64,000 nucleotides of DNA from JAYRZB01 sp041916675 (GTDB lineage: Bacteria; Pseudomonadota; Alphaproteobacteria; Rhizobiales; Devosiaceae): positions 248,001 through 312,000 of the forward strand of contig JAYRZB010000002.1 in the NCBI GenBank assembly GCA_041916675.1, in the 5' to 3' direction. The notes under the pieces were generated by a model that saw only the letters and a list, made by a program, of their open reading frames with translations, did no database searches and had not been told where the DNA came from. The stretch's first letter is position 1. Every line of letters starts with the position of its first letter. A program made the translations under genes and the position numbers. Shown piece after piece: positions 1 through 9,540 of this stretch.

Positions 1-4
1 GACT

Positions 5-1240
5 TTAGAGGAAACCGCCTTCCTTGGCAGCCGCGTCATAGGCAGCCTTGACGTCGGCCAGCGCCTGGTCGGCATCTTCGGTGCCAGCTACGAATTCGGC
101 CAGTTCCGCCGAAAGCGCAGTGTGCAGCAGGCCCATATAGGGCTGCATCGGGTAGGCACGGGCGCCGCCATTGGCGTTGGCAATCACGCCCACCGCGGCC
201 GGGCCGGGGGTGTAGCCCTTGACCAGCCAGGTAGCCGCATCGGTATTGGCGGCAATAACCGCCGGGCTGATGCCATGCACCATGGCCTGGAATGAGGCTT
301 CGGCATCTGCATCCGAAATGTTCTTGGCAATGGTAAAGCCATCCCACCACAGCGCTGCGGCAGGGATAGTGCCTCCGCCAATGGTTGGGGCTGCGGCCAC
401 CACAGTGTTGGCGACCACGCCTTCGGCCGCGCCTTCGCCATCGAGGATAGCGCCGGCGATCGAGCCCCATTCGTTCATGATGGCGACATTGCCCGCCTCA
501 TATTCCTTCTGGATGGCATTGGCATCAAAGGTCAGGTAGTCGGGGTCCATGTAGGCGATCATGTCGCGCATGGTGGCCAGAACCTTGCGGCCATTCTCGT
601 TGTCGATGGCAAGTTCAGCCGAACCGGGCGCGAAGAATTCCCCGCCGGTGCCGAGGTAATTGTTGACGAATTCGGCGGCCAGGTCCCAGCCCGGCTTGAC
701 GCTGGCGGCCAGCGGATAGTCCATCAGGCCGGCATCCTTGATGGCCTTGGCGGCGGCGAGGACATCTTCGTAGGACTTCGGCTCGGCAACACCGGCCTTG
801 TCGAGAATATCCTTGCGATAAAACAGGTGCTGTCCGTTGCCCATGAAGGCAATCGCCATCACCTTGCCGTCGATCTTGATCAGCTGATTGGGCAGCAGGT
901 CCTGGCCATATTTGGCCACCAGATCGTCAAGGGGACGGATCAGGTCGTCATTGAGCAAGGGCACAATGGAATTGTTGGCAACCACTGCCACCGTATACTC
1001 AGCCGGGTTGATCGTCAGCGCGGGAACCTGAAGGTTCTTGTGCTCGGTGGAATGGTTGATCGTCATGGTCACCGCGTCGGTGGCGCATTCCTGTGCCGCC
1101 CCGGTGACGACGCGCAGCGAAGCGAAATCATTGGCCAGAATTCGGACCGAGCCTGCAGCGATGCCGCAATCGGCCATGGCTGCGCTGGCGGTCAGGCAGA
1201 GAACTGCCACGGAAACAGTCGCTCCCAGAATGTGCTTCAT
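5..1240 (-). CDS. Extracellular solute-binding protein, family 1 (sugar-type ABC importer)
   Basis: This is the periplasmic binding component of a sugar-type ABC importer, about 411 aa. The ATG at 1240 is chosen because AGGAGA precedes it and the protein then starts with a clean signal peptide (MKHILGATVSVAVLCLTASAAMA). A longer in-frame extension to 1495 would run through the operator-like repeats and looks non-coding. The body reads like the MalE/SBP_bac_1 fold, with an early FYRKDILDKAGV segment and an aromatic-rich hinge (ALWWDGFTIAK) typical of the family. The ligand cannot be read from sequence. Its permeases are probably just off the left edge, since the gene ends at base 5. Confidence 0.88.
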   Translation of the reverse strand: MKHILGATVSVAVLCLTASAAMADCGIAAGSVRILANDFASLRVVTGAAQECATDAVTMTINHSTEHKNLQVPALTINPAEYTVAVVANNSIVPLLNDDLIRPLDDLVAKYGQDLLPNQLIKIDGKVMAIAFMGNGQHLFYRKDILDKAGVAEPKSYEDVLAAAKAIKDAGLMDYPLAASVKPGWDLAAEFVNNYLGTGGEFFAPGSAELAIDNENGRKVLATMRDMIAYMDPDYLTFDANAIQKEYEAGNVAIMNEWGSIAGAILDGEGAAEGVVANTVVAAAPTIGGGTIPAAALWWDGFTIAKNISDADAEASFQAMVHGISPAVIAANTDAATWLVKGYTPGPAAVGVIANANGGARAYPMQPYMGLLHTALSAELAEFVAGTEDADQALADVKAAYDAAAKEGGFL

Positions 1241-1379
1241 GTCATTCTCCTGTGGTCTTGTGTTGGGGCCCGGGCCCCATTGTTGTGATCCGGTGCTTGG
1301 CGCGTGAAGCTGGCGCTCGTGTGGTGGCGCCTGTTGCGACATGGCTTCTTGTCCCCGCAGAGCCAAGACTATGCACGAT

Positions 1380-1416
1380 TGCATACGAATGCAAACAGAA
1401 ATTGCATGCGTATGCA
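1380..1416. promoter_or_regulatory. Tandem operator-like palindromes upstream of the solute-binding protein gene
   Basis: Two 14-bp near-palindromes, TGCATACGAATGCA (1380-1393) and TGCATGCGTATGCA (1403-1416), sit 23 bp apart centre to centre, about 140-175 bp upstream of the start at 1240. Both fit TGCATRCGNATGCA. The spacing of about two helical turns suits cooperative binding by a dimeric regulator. The regulator is not in the window, so its family is unknown. Confidence 0.5.
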
Positions 1417-1560
1417 TTGAGTGATCGGCTCTGACCTCAGCCAGAAAGATCAGATCGGCGATGGGTGGGCGCCGTTGCCCGAGTATTGGCGACAATGGCG
1501 GCGCTTTGGATGAATTATTTTCCGCTGCAATGGCGTGCTGACGCCAGGCTCACAGCCCTT

Positions 1561-1589
1561 GCCATGCCGCGGTCACCCTGCGGCATGGC
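1561..1589. terminator. Perfect 10-bp stem hairpin downstream of the chemoreceptor gene
   Basis: GCCATGCCGC (1561-1570) and GCGGCATGGC (1580-1589) form a perfect stem with a 9-nt loop. It lies about 80-110 bp past the stop codon of the minus-strand chemoreceptor gene. No T-run follows on the minus strand, so a rho-independent terminator is plausible but unproven. Confidence 0.35.
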
Positions 1590-1669
1590 TTAATGCGCTT
1601 CAGCACATCCCGATCTTGTCGAGTGGCTGGCTATCAGCCGGTCAACTGCCATTGTAGCGGACGGCGGCC

Positions 1670-3304
1670 TTAGGCTGCCCGCCGCTGCACGCTCTCCCTG
1701 AGGGGTCTTCCGCCAATATTGAACACTTCGACAATCCGGTCGAGCGCGACGGCCTGGCCCTCGGTCTGTTCGATGGCCGCATTGGTCTCTTCCACCAAGG
1801 CAGCGTTGTGCTGTGTCATCTCATCCATCTGGCGCACGGCGGCGCTGATCTGGGAAATGGCCGAGGATTGTTCCTGGCTCGCCAAAGCAATGCCGCGGAT
1901 CAGGCTGGCGTTCTCTTCCATGCCCTCAAGCATGCCGGCAAGCTTGCTGGATGCTTCAAGCACAAGTTTGGAGCCGCCGCCGACTTCCAGGCTCGACTGC
2001 TCGATGAGCGCCTTCACTTCAGAAGACGCGGCCGCGGCGGATTGGGCCAGCCGACGCACCTCGACGGCAACGACAGCAAAGCCCTTGCCAGCGTCACCGG
2101 CCCGAGCCGCCTCCACCGAGGCGTTCAGCGCCAGCAGGTTGGTCTGGAAGGCGATGTCGTCAATCATCCCGATAATTGAGGAAATCCGCGATGAGGACTG
2201 CGAGATGCGCTCCATGGCCTGATTGGCCTGGTTCATCACCTCACCGCTCGTCTGCGCCGATTGCAGGACGATTGTCGACTTGCTGTTGGCCGCTTCGGCG
2301 CGGCGGGCATTGTCGACAACGGTGCTGGCCAGCTGCTCCATGGCGGCGCTGGTTTCCTCGATGGCGGCGGCCTGGCGCGTGGTGCGCTCGGCCAGATCAT
2401 TGGTGCCCGAGAGAATTTCCCCTGTTGCCACCTTTAGAGTGCTCGAGGTTTCGCGCAGGTCGGTGACGATCTCTGAGAGCTTGCTACCCACTTTGTTCAC
2501 ATCGCTCTGCAATTGCGCGAATGCGCCGTGGAACGTCCCTTCCATCCGCCGTGTCAGGTCCGCTTCCGCGAACGCTGACAGCACCTCTGCGGTTTGGCTC
2601 ACTCCGGTTTCTACGCTGGTCATCAGGTTGTTCATGCGCGCAACAAGCCCGTTCACGCCCGGGTTCGTCGACTGCATGCTGATCCGGCCGGCAAAGTCGC
2701 CTGCCTCGGCGCGGGCCACCACTTCGCCCACCTTCTCATTCAGCATGCGCGTTTCAGCTGAAGTTTTCTCAAAGTAAGTGCTCACCGCGATGTCGACGTC
2801 GATCAGTACCGCTTTGATCAGAGTTGTGACCAGGCGACCAATGGACTCGAGTTTGGCAACGATCTCGGGACCGGAGTATTTCTTCTTGAACCCAAAACGC
2901 CCACCGGCAAACACCTCACGGGCCACGTCGGCCATCACGCCCTGCACCAGGGTCTCAACAATCAGGCCATAGCCCCCGATATACCAGCGCGGTTCAAGGC
3001 CGATGCGCGCGTGAACATTGCCAACCACGTTGGCACTCTCGAAGTAATCGCCATCCAATGTCCCAGACGAAATGGCCGACCAGTGCTTGGCCTGTCGCGC
3101 TTTGGCATGGGTCATATGTTCGGGATTTTCGAACATGTGCGCCACAGCCGGGACTTTTTCAATCTTGCCATAGAACCGGTCAAGTGCGCTTGCAAGGTGC
3201 TTGTTGATGATGGGCTCGACGGCGCGCAACGTCTCCAGCGATGCCTGATCAAGTCCGGCAAAGTCCAGGCGTTCGGTGAGTGCGGATGGTGTGGGCTTGC
3301 TCAT
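1670..3304 (-). CDS. Globin-coupled methyl-accepting chemotaxis protein (soluble oxygen sensor)
   Basis: This is an aerotaxis transducer of about 544 aa with no transmembrane segment. Residues 10-180 form a protoglobin sensor: the conserved VHARIGLEPRWYIGGYG stretch carries the likely proximal haem ligand His98. HAMP-like segments follow (about 200-300), then the MCP signalling domain with its hairpin tip DDIAFQTNLLALNASVEAAR. Haem binding of O2 would be relayed to CheW/CheA in a cytoplasmic cluster. The ATG at 3304 (MSKPTPSAL) is preferred to an upstream start at 3346 because homologues begin just before the globin, although the Shine-Dalgarno is weak. No other chemotaxis gene is nearby, so it is an orphan receptor. 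Confidence 0.9.
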   Translation of the reverse strand: MSKPTPSALTERLDFAGLDQASLETLRAVEPIINKHLASALDRFYGKIEKVPAVAHMFENPEHMTHAKARQAKHWSAISSGTLDGDYFESANVVGNVHARIGLEPRWYIGGYGLIVETLVQGVMADVAREVFAGGRFGFKKKYSGPEIVAKLESIGRLVTTLIKAVLIDVDIAVSTYFEKTSAETRMLNEKVGEVVARAEAGDFAGRISMQSTNPGVNGLVARMNNLMTSVETGVSQTAEVLSAFAEADLTRRMEGTFHGAFAQLQSDVNKVGSKLSEIVTDLRETSSTLKVATGEILSGTNDLAERTTRQAAAIEETSAAMEQLASTVVDNARRAEAANSKSTIVLQSAQTSGEVMNQANQAMERISQSSSRISSIIGMIDDIAFQTNLLALNASVEAARAGDAGKGFAVVAVEVRRLAQSAAAASSEVKALIEQSSLEVGGGSKLVLEASSKLAGMLEGMEENASLIRGIALASQEQSSAISQISAAVRQMDEMTQHNAALVEETNAAIEQTEGQAVALDRIVEVFNIGGRPLRESVQRRAA

Positions 3305-3998
3305 TGCTGTGCTTTCTTCAGGAACCGGTCGGCAAATTGGCGCCATCGGTTTGGCTGCAAGTGACGATCTCGAGCGGACGCTTTAATTAGACCGGTGGTT
3401 GAGCTGTTGGCACAATCGGGCCCGGAACAATCGGGGGCCTCTCGCTTGTGTCGGACCTGCAGGCCCCCACACCTGGATCCCCAGAACTGGAGGCCGTAAC
3501 GCAGTCTGCCCCGTCTGCGCCCGCGCCCCTGACATTGCACAGCTGTGCGAAATACTGGGAGTATAAGACACTCATTCTGTTCTCCGGCACAGTCCGGAAG
3601 CGTCCACTTCCAAAATAACTGCCGGGATAGACTTTATTATCGACGCTTTAACAATTGGTTGTGAAAGGGGCGCGGAATTGACGAGCTTTGCATATTTATT
3701 TGGCTTTTTGGCATTGCGCCGAGCCGACAGAACTGCTCGGCCGGCGTTTCGGTAAACTGCTGATTTACATCACAAAATTTTCATAAGCCGGCTTTTCGTC
3801 GTATCTGTATATAGTTTCCTCGAGGCATTTGTCGGCAGCAGCCATCGCATGCTAACGACTCTTTCTCTCAGGCCGTGGCGGCAAAATTAATTCCTTCAAT
3901 GACTTTAATTGTGCGGCGTTGGGCGGCCTTTGCGATTGCCGATCCGGCTGTGTTGTGGTCCGATCGTATCCATGCTGAGGGCCTTGGGGAGGACATAA
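3305..3998. other. Intergenic region between divergent genes; no gene seen
   Basis: About 690 bp between the divergent chemoreceptor and oxidoreductase genes. Small frames here overlap on opposite strands and lack coding character. The right half (about 3600-3860) is clearly AT-richer, as expected for promoters of both genes, but I could not fix a convincing -35/-10 pair. I see no repeat, tRNA or terminator. Confidence 0.5.
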
Positions 3999-5042
3999 AT
4001 GGGTAGCAAGCGGGTCCTGGTCGTAGGTCTGGGCAGCATGGGCATGAGCCATGCACTGGCCTATACGCGCATCAAAGGTTTTGAGGTGGTGGGCATCTGC
4101 ACCCGCCATATCGGCAGTGTTGATGTGCCAGAGGCACTCAGGAACGCCCAGCGCTTCAACGATTTTGACACGGCCCTGGCAACCCTCTCACCCGATGTGG
4201 TCTCGATCAACACCTTGCCTGATACCCACGCCCCCTATGCCATCAAGGCGATGGAAGCCGGGGCCCATGTGTTTGTCGAAAAGCCGATGGCACTCACCGT
4301 CGAGGATGCCGAACAGGTGGTGGCTGTTGCACAACGTACGGGGCGCAAGCTCGTGATCGGCTACATCCTGCGCCACCATCCAAGCTGGATCAAATTCATT
4401 GCCATGGCGCGCGAATTGGGCACGCCGCTGGTGTTCCGGATGAACCTCAACCAGCAGTCGAACGGCCAGACCTGGGAGGCCCACAAGCGGCTGATGGACT
4501 CGTTTCCGCCCATCGTTGACTGCGGCGTGCACTATGTCGATGTCATGTGCCAGATGACCGACGCCAGGCCCATCCGGGTCCATGCCATCGGCGCGCGCCT
4601 GACCGATGAGGTCAAGCTCAACAACTACGGCCAGCTCCAGGTGGAATTCGACGATGGGTCGGTCGGATGGTACGAGGCCGGCTGGGGTCCGATGATTTCC
4701 GAACAGGCCTTCTTCGTCAAAGACGTGTTCGGTCCCAAGGGGTCGGTGTCGATTGTGATGGCCGAGAACGCGCCGGCGGTGAAATCGGACGATATCAACG
4801 CCCATTCCAAGACCAGCCAGTTGCTGCGCCATTATGCCGACATGTCAAAGCCCGATGAGCGCTTCGATACCAGCGACGAGCCCGATCACGACGGGCTCTG
4901 CGAGCGCGAACAGCGGTTCCTGCTCAGAGCCATTGACGAGGATCTCGATTTGACCGGCCACATGAATGACGGGGTCAAGAGCCTGCGCATTGTTATGGCC
5001 GCTGATGAATCGATCCGCACCCATCAGGTGATCGCACTCTAG
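3999..5042 (+). CDS. Gfo/Idh/MocA family oxidoreductase
   Basis: A 347-aa NAD(P)-dependent sugar or polyol dehydrogenase. The N-terminal Rossmann fold begins at residue 4 with VLVVGLGSMGMSH, and the family hallmark EKPMALTVEDAE lies near residue 90. The C-terminal alpha/beta domain ends in the usual SIRTHQVIAL helix. The ATG at 3999 follows GGGGAGGAC. It is convergent with the transporter operon, with only 3 bp between stop codons, so it probably belongs to the same catabolic locus but has its own promoter. The substrate is unknown. Confidence 0.9.
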   Translation: MGSKRVLVVGLGSMGMSHALAYTRIKGFEVVGICTRHIGSVDVPEALRNAQRFNDFDTALATLSPDVVSINTLPDTHAPYAIKAMEAGAHVFVEKPMALTVEDAEQVVAVAQRTGRKLVIGYILRHHPSWIKFIAMARELGTPLVFRMNLNQQSNGQTWEAHKRLMDSFPPIVDCGVHYVDVMCQMTDARPIRVHAIGARLTDEVKLNNYGQLQVEFDDGSVGWYEAGWGPMISEQAFFVKDVFGPKGSVSIVMAENAPAVKSDDINAHSKTSQLLRHYADMSKPDERFDTSDEPDHDGLCEREQRFLLRAIDEDLDLTGHMNDGVKSLRIVMAADESIRTHQVIAL

Positions 5043-5045
5043 GCG

Positions 5046-5912
5046 CTAACGTTCGCCGCCGCGGTCGTAATAGTCGCCAAGCGCATCGCCCAGAAGGTTC
5101 AGGCCCAGGATCACGGCCGAAACGGCGACCCCGATGGTGATGGCCAGCATAGGTTGAATGGAGAGATAGCTCTGGGCCTCCCGCAGCATCGAGCCAAACG
5201 AAGGCGCCGGTGGTTGCACGCCGAGCCCGAGGAAACTCAGCGCTGCTTCCCACATGATGGCCTGTGCGCCGTCAAACGAGGCGATGATGATCAACGGTCC
5301 CACCATGTTGGGCAGCACTTCGCTCCAGAGTATGCGCAACTCACCTGCACCGAGCCCGCGCGCGGCCTGGATGAATTCCCGGTCGCGCAACTGGATGGCC
5401 ACGCTGCGCGATACCCGGGCAAAATCCGGCACCGCAGCCAGCCCAACCGCGAGCATGGCATTGGTCAGTGACGGGTCGAGCAGCGCCACCACCACGATGG
5501 CGACCAGAATGGTGGGAAACCCCTGAAGAATTTCGGTGACGCGGCTGACTACAAGGTCGATGACGCCGCCCAGCCCACCTGCAATCAGCCCCAGCGCCGT
5601 ACCGAACACGCCCCCGATCAGGACCACAATTACAAAGGCCTGTGCCGCAACTCCGGCCGACCCCAACAATCGGCTCAGCACGTCGCGCCCGAGGGGATCG
5701 GTCCCCAGCCAATGGGCCGCACTCGGACCCTGCAGGGCGATCGAAAGATCGGTGTCTGTCATTGAGTAGGGCGCCAGATAGGGGCCCAAGATCGCTGCAA
5801 ACACAAAAACGGCTACCAGAAGCACCGCAATTGGAGAGCGCCGGATGAGGAATCCGATCACCCCGGGCCGCTTTCGTGCCTTTGGCAGGGCCTGGTGCAG
5901 GTCGGCGCTCAT
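5046..5912 (-). CDS. Peptide/opine-type ABC transporter permease (DppC-like)
   Basis: A 288-aa inner-membrane permease. An N-terminal membrane helix (about 23-45) is followed by a periplasmic loop with GTDPLGRDVLSRLL and a BPD_transp_1 domain. The EAA cytoplasmic loop is visible as EFIQAARGLGAGELRILWSEVLPN, where it contacts the ATPases. The start overlaps the stop of the DppB-like gene (ATGA), so the pair is translationally coupled. It is the last gene of the operon that starts at 14358. Confidence 0.92.
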   Translation of the reverse strand: MSADLHQALPKARKRPGVIGFLIRRSPIAVLLVAVFVFAAILGPYLAPYSMTDTDLSIALQGPSAAHWLGTDPLGRDVLSRLLGSAGVAAQAFVIVVLIGGVFGTALGLIAGGLGGVIDLVVSRVTEILQGFPTILVAIVVVALLDPSLTNAMLAVGLAAVPDFARVSRSVAIQLRDREFIQAARGLGAGELRILWSEVLPNMVGPLIIIASFDGAQAIMWEAALSFLGLGVQPPAPSFGSMLREAQSYLSIQPMLAITIGVAVSAVILGLNLLGDALGDYYDRGGER

Positions 5913-6853
5913 CTGGTTCGTACCCGCGGGTCGATCAGGGCATAGGTCATGTCAATCACAAGGTTGACCAGCACATAGCCGGTGGCCGCCAGCAGCACCA
6001 CGCCCTGGATCACCGGATAATCGCGATTGAGCACGGCGTTCATGCCGAGCCGGCCGAGGCCGGGAATGGAAAACACGATCTCAACGACAATAGCCCCCGA
6101 GATCAGCACCCCGAGCTGCAGCCCGATATAGGTGATGGTGGTGATCAGCGTATTGGGCGCCACATGCCGGATCAGGATGGCAACGGGGTTCAGGCCCTTG
6201 GCGCGGGCAGTGTCGATGTAATCCTCGCGCAGTACGCTGATCGCCGTCACCCGCACAAAACGCACCAGCGAAGGGACGAGGTAAATGGCCAGCGTCAGCA
6301 CCGGCAGCACCATGGCACGCAGATTGCCCTCAAGGCTTTTGCTTATCGGCACAAAGCCGCCCGAGGGCAGTAGCTTGAACGTCAATGAAAACACCACGAT
6401 CAGCAACAGGCCGACCCAGAAGCCCGGCACGGAAATCCCAAGTGTGACCAGGGCCGAAAACGGCCGGCTCCACCAGCTGTTGCGGTTCTGGGCCAGAATA
6501 AGACCCAGCGGAATGGCAACGGCAACGGCCAGCACGAGGCTGAGGATGGCCAGTTCCAGCGTTGCGGGAATGGCAGCGGCCAGCAATTCATTGACTGGCT
6601 TGAAACTGAGGTTGGACGTGCCGAGGTTTCCCGCCAGCGTTTCACGCAGCCAGATGCCGTAGCGCACCGGCAGGGGCTGATCGAGCCCCATCTGCCGCGT
6701 CACCGCCTCGATGCGCTCCGGTGTTGCCATATTGCCCAGCAGCACCGCCGCCGGGTTGCCGGGGGCAAGCGCGGTGGCAAAAAACGCCAGCGCGCTGACG
6801 CAGAACAGCGTCAGCACCCCGCCGGCAAACCGCCCAATCACAAACCGTCCCAT
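5909..6853 (-). CDS. Peptide/opine-type ABC transporter permease (DppB-like)
   Basis: A 314-aa inner-membrane permease with the family N-terminus FVIGRFAGGVLTLFCVSALAF, about six membrane helices and the EAA loop around DYIDTARAKGLNPVAILIRHV. The C-terminus LIDPRVRTR matches the family's usual ending. It sits between the binding-protein gene (66 bp upstream) and the DppC partner that it overlaps by 4 bp. Together they form the membrane channel of the first importer. Confidence 0.93.
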   Translation of the reverse strand: MGRFVIGRFAGGVLTLFCVSALAFFATALAPGNPAAVLLGNMATPERIEAVTRQMGLDQPLPVRYGIWLRETLAGNLGTSNLSFKPVNELLAAAIPATLELAILSLVLAVAVAIPLGLILAQNRNSWWSRPFSALVTLGISVPGFWVGLLLIVVFSLTFKLLPSGGFVPISKSLEGNLRAMVLPVLTLAIYLVPSLVRFVRVTAISVLREDYIDTARAKGLNPVAILIRHVAPNTLITTITYIGLQLGVLISGAIVVEIVFSIPGLGRLGMNAVLNRDYPVIQGVVLLAATGYVLVNLVIDMTYALIDPRVRTR

Positions 6854-6919
6854 GCCTACCCTCGTTCTGCCCGCACGGCGGGGCAGGCGGCGGCTCGCGC
6901 AGGAGCCGCCGCCCTCCGA

Positions 6920-8473
6920 TCAGAGCGCGATCTTTGTATAGTCGTCGATGCCGCTTGGCCCGATCACCAGCGCCTGCCCGGCCTCGTTGCCGAGGAAGAA
7001 CAGGGGCAGATGATTGACCGTGATCTGCGGCATTTCCTCAAGGATCAGCGTCTGAAGCTCCTGGTAGAGTTCAACCTGCTTGGCCGGGTCGATCTCGGCG
7101 GCGGCTCTGGCCACGAGGTCGGCATAGCCTTCAGGGTTCCACTGGTTCACGTTCGATGCCGGTGCCAGGTTTGGCGAGTTGAACATGCTGGCGGCATCTT
7201 CGGGGCCGGTATTGAAGTTGTCGGTTGTGATATCGAAGTCCGGCTTGGTCAGGATACGATCGATCCAGACCGTGACCTCGAGTTCCCGAACGCTGACATC
7301 GTGCCCGATCCGGTTGAGGTTGTCCTGCAGCACCAGCGCCATGGATTTGAGCGTATCAAAGCCCTGGATCGTCAGGATTTCCATTTTCAGCGGCTTGTCC
7401 TTGCTGAATCCGGCTTCAGCCAGAAGCGCCGCCGTCTTGTCGAGATCGAAAGGATAAAGGCCCGCTGAATCAGGCAGGTAGGTCGGCATTTCCGGCGGTA
7501 CGGGGTTGATCGTGGGCCGGGCAAAACCGAACCACACTGTCTTGGCATAGCTTTCACGGTCAAAAGCATGCGCCAGCGCCTGGCGGACGCGCTTGTCGTC
7601 GAACGGGGCGCGCTTGGTGTTGATGTTGAAGTTTTCATAAAGGATGTAGGGCTTGGTCTGGATCACGCCGATGCCAGCGCTTTGGGCCTGCACCACATCC
7701 TTGCCTTCGGCCAGCGCCACCATGTGCAGCGTGCCATCCTGCAGGCCGGCGAGCCGGGCCTGTGAATCGGGCACGATGCGCCATTCGATCGCTGCAAGCT
7801 TGGGGGCAGAGCGATGCTCGGCATAGGCTTCCACCCGGATCTTGTCACCCGGCGCCCAGTTGGCCAGCCTGAACGGACCTGTCCCGACCGGGGCGGTATT
7901 AATGTCCCCGATGGTGGCTTCGTTCACGATCTGGATCACCGCCAGATTGGCAAGAATTCCCGGCACAGTATTGGCCAGCGTCAGCTTGACCGTCAGGTCG
8001 TCAACGGCCTCGACAGCCGACACCGCCACAAGCTGGGGGGCAAACGGGCTGCCGACGGCAGGGTCCTGCACGCGCTTGATCGAATAGACAACGTCGGCGG
8101 CAGAAAAGGCGGTGCCATTGTGCCAGGTCACACCCGACTTGAGTTTGAAAGTGACGCTCAGACCGTCAGCTGCCACTTCCCAACTGTCGGCCAGCAGCGG
8201 ATCGGCCTTGAGCGTATCGGGATTGATAAAGACCAGCGCCTCAAACACCGTCGAACGCACGGTGTGGCGGAAGACGTCAATCGGCGACATCTGGGGGTCG
8301 AGCGTCTTGATATCGCTCGAAATACCCACGATCAGCTCGCCACCCGCCTGGGCCAGAACCTGTGAGGTCAGCCCGAAGCTGCCTGCCAGCACGCTGGCGG
8401 CTGCGGCGCCACCAAATAGTTTCAGGAACTGCGCGCGGTTCATCCGCGCCACGCCCTTGAGTTGATTGTCCAT
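6920..8473 (-). CDS. ABC transporter substrate-binding protein, family 5 (DppA-like)
   Basis: A 517-aa periplasmic binding protein (SBP_bac_5). The ATG at 8473 is preceded by AGGGAG; an in-frame extension upstream overlaps the intergenic region and is ignored. The export signal MNRAQFLKLFGGAAAASVLAG resembles a Tat signal but has NR instead of the twin arginine, so it may be exported by Sec. The family signatures SDIKTLDPQMSP and GTGPFRLANWAPGDKI are present. It recognises the ligand of the first importer, probably a peptide- or opine-like conjugate given the enzymes around it. Confidence 0.92.
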   Translation of the reverse strand: MDNQLKGVARMNRAQFLKLFGGAAAASVLAGSFGLTSQVLAQAGGELIVGISSDIKTLDPQMSPIDVFRHTVRSTVFEALVFINPDTLKADPLLADSWEVAADGLSVTFKLKSGVTWHNGTAFSAADVVYSIKRVQDPAVGSPFAPQLVAVSAVEAVDDLTVKLTLANTVPGILANLAVIQIVNEATIGDINTAPVGTGPFRLANWAPGDKIRVEAYAEHRSAPKLAAIEWRIVPDSQARLAGLQDGTLHMVALAEGKDVVQAQSAGIGVIQTKPYILYENFNINTKRAPFDDKRVRQALAHAFDRESYAKTVWFGFARPTINPVPPEMPTYLPDSAGLYPFDLDKTAALLAEAGFSKDKPLKMEILTIQGFDTLKSMALVLQDNLNRIGHDVSVRELEVTVWIDRILTKPDFDITTDNFNTGPEDAASMFNSPNLAPASNVNQWNPEGYADLVARAAAEIDPAKQVELYQELQTLILEEMPQITVNHLPLFFLGNEAGQALVIGPSGIDDYTKIAL

Positions 8474-8550
8474 GATTTTCTCCCTCTGTTGCAGTCTGGA
8501 TCCAGTTTGTTTGGTCACGTTGGATAGGCCGACATGTGCAAGGGCTGCCC

Positions 8551-9540
8551 TCATCCCTGACCGAGCGGGAAGTGGCAGGCAGCCTTGCGGCCCGCACCGA
8601 AATCGGTGAGCGCGGGCTCGCTTTGCGCGCACACGGGCTGCGCATAGGGGCAGCGCGTGTGGAACCGGCAGCCCGGGGGCGGGGCCAGCGGATTGGGGAT
8701 ATCGCCTTCCAGCACCACGTTGCGGCGGCTGGCGCGCGCTTTGGGGTCGGGCAGCGGTATGGCCGAGAGCAGGGCCTCGGCATAAGGATGGAAGGGTTGC
8801 TCGTAAAACGCATCGGCAGGGGCCAGTTCGACGAGCTTGCCCAGGTACATCACACCCACGCGGTCCGAGACGTGACGGATCACGCCCAGGTCGTGGGAGA
8901 TGAACAGCATGGTCAGGTTGAGGTCGGCCTGCAGATCCTTGAGCAGGTTCAGGATTTCGGCCTGCACAGAAACGTCGAGCGCCGACACCGGCTCGTCGGC
9001 AACAATCAGCCGGGGACCAAGCGCCAGGGCGCGCGCAATGCCGATGCGCTGGCGCTGACCGCCGGACAACTCGCTTGGCAGCCGGTCAAGATAGGCCTCA
9101 GGCAAACCCACGAGCCTGAGCAGTTCGCGTGAGCGGGCATCGCGCTCGGCGCGGTTGCGTCCGATGTGATGGATCTGCAGGGCGCCACCGAGTATGTCGC
9201 GCACCTTCTTGCGCGGGTTCAGGCTGGCAATGGGGTCCTGGAACACCAGTTGCATGGCCCTGCGCAGGGGCCGCAAAGCCCGCATCGGGGTATGGGTAAT
9301 GTCGATGCCGTCGAACATCACCTGTCCGCCACTCGGTTCGGCCAGGCGCACAACGCAGCGCGCCAGGGTCGATTTCCCGCAGCCCGATTCTCCGACCAGC
9401 CCGAGTGTTTCCCCGGCCATCAGCGTGAACGAGACATCATCGACAGCATGCACGGTCCGGCCCTTGCGTCCGAAAAGACCGGTTCTGGCGGCAAAATGCT
9501 TGCTCAAATGCGCCACAGACAGCAGCACCTCGGTACTCAT
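8551..9540 (-). CDS. Peptide-type ABC transporter ATP-binding protein (DppF-like)
   Basis: A 329-aa ATPase of the OppF/DppF type. Walker A is GESGCGKST, the signature is LSGGQRQR and Walker B ends in LIVADEPVSALD. The C-terminal oligopeptide-transporter extension contains GCRFHTRCPYAQPVC, a cysteine cluster typical of this subfamily. The start at 9540 overlaps the stop of the DppD-like gene by 4 bp (ATGA); a longer frame reading into that gene was rejected. It pairs with the next gene to drive the first importer. Confidence 0.93.
   Translation of the reverse strand: MSTEVLLSVAHLSKHFAARTGLFGRKGRTVHAVDDVSFTLMAGETLGLVGESGCGKSTLARCVVRLAEPSGGQVMFDGIDITHTPMRALRPLRRAMQLVFQDPIASLNPRKKVRDILGGALQIHHIGRNRAERDARSRELLRLVGLPEAYLDRLPSELSGGQRQRIGIARALALGPRLIVADEPVSALDVSVQAEILNLLKDLQADLNLTMLFISHDLGVIRHVSDRVGVMYLGKLVELAPADAFYEQPFHPYAEALLSAIPLPDPKARASRRNVVLEGDIPNPLAPPPGCRFHTRCPYAQPVCAQSEPALTDFGAGRKAACHFPLGQG

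Noticed and set aside
36..470. Several long frames opposite or shifted within the solute-binding protein gene
   Set aside because: High-GC shadow frames of a gene with a clear family match.
1241..1495. In-frame N-terminal extension of the sugar-binding protein
   Set aside because: It crosses the operator-like repeats and would bury the signal peptide; ATG 1240 has AGGAGA upstream.
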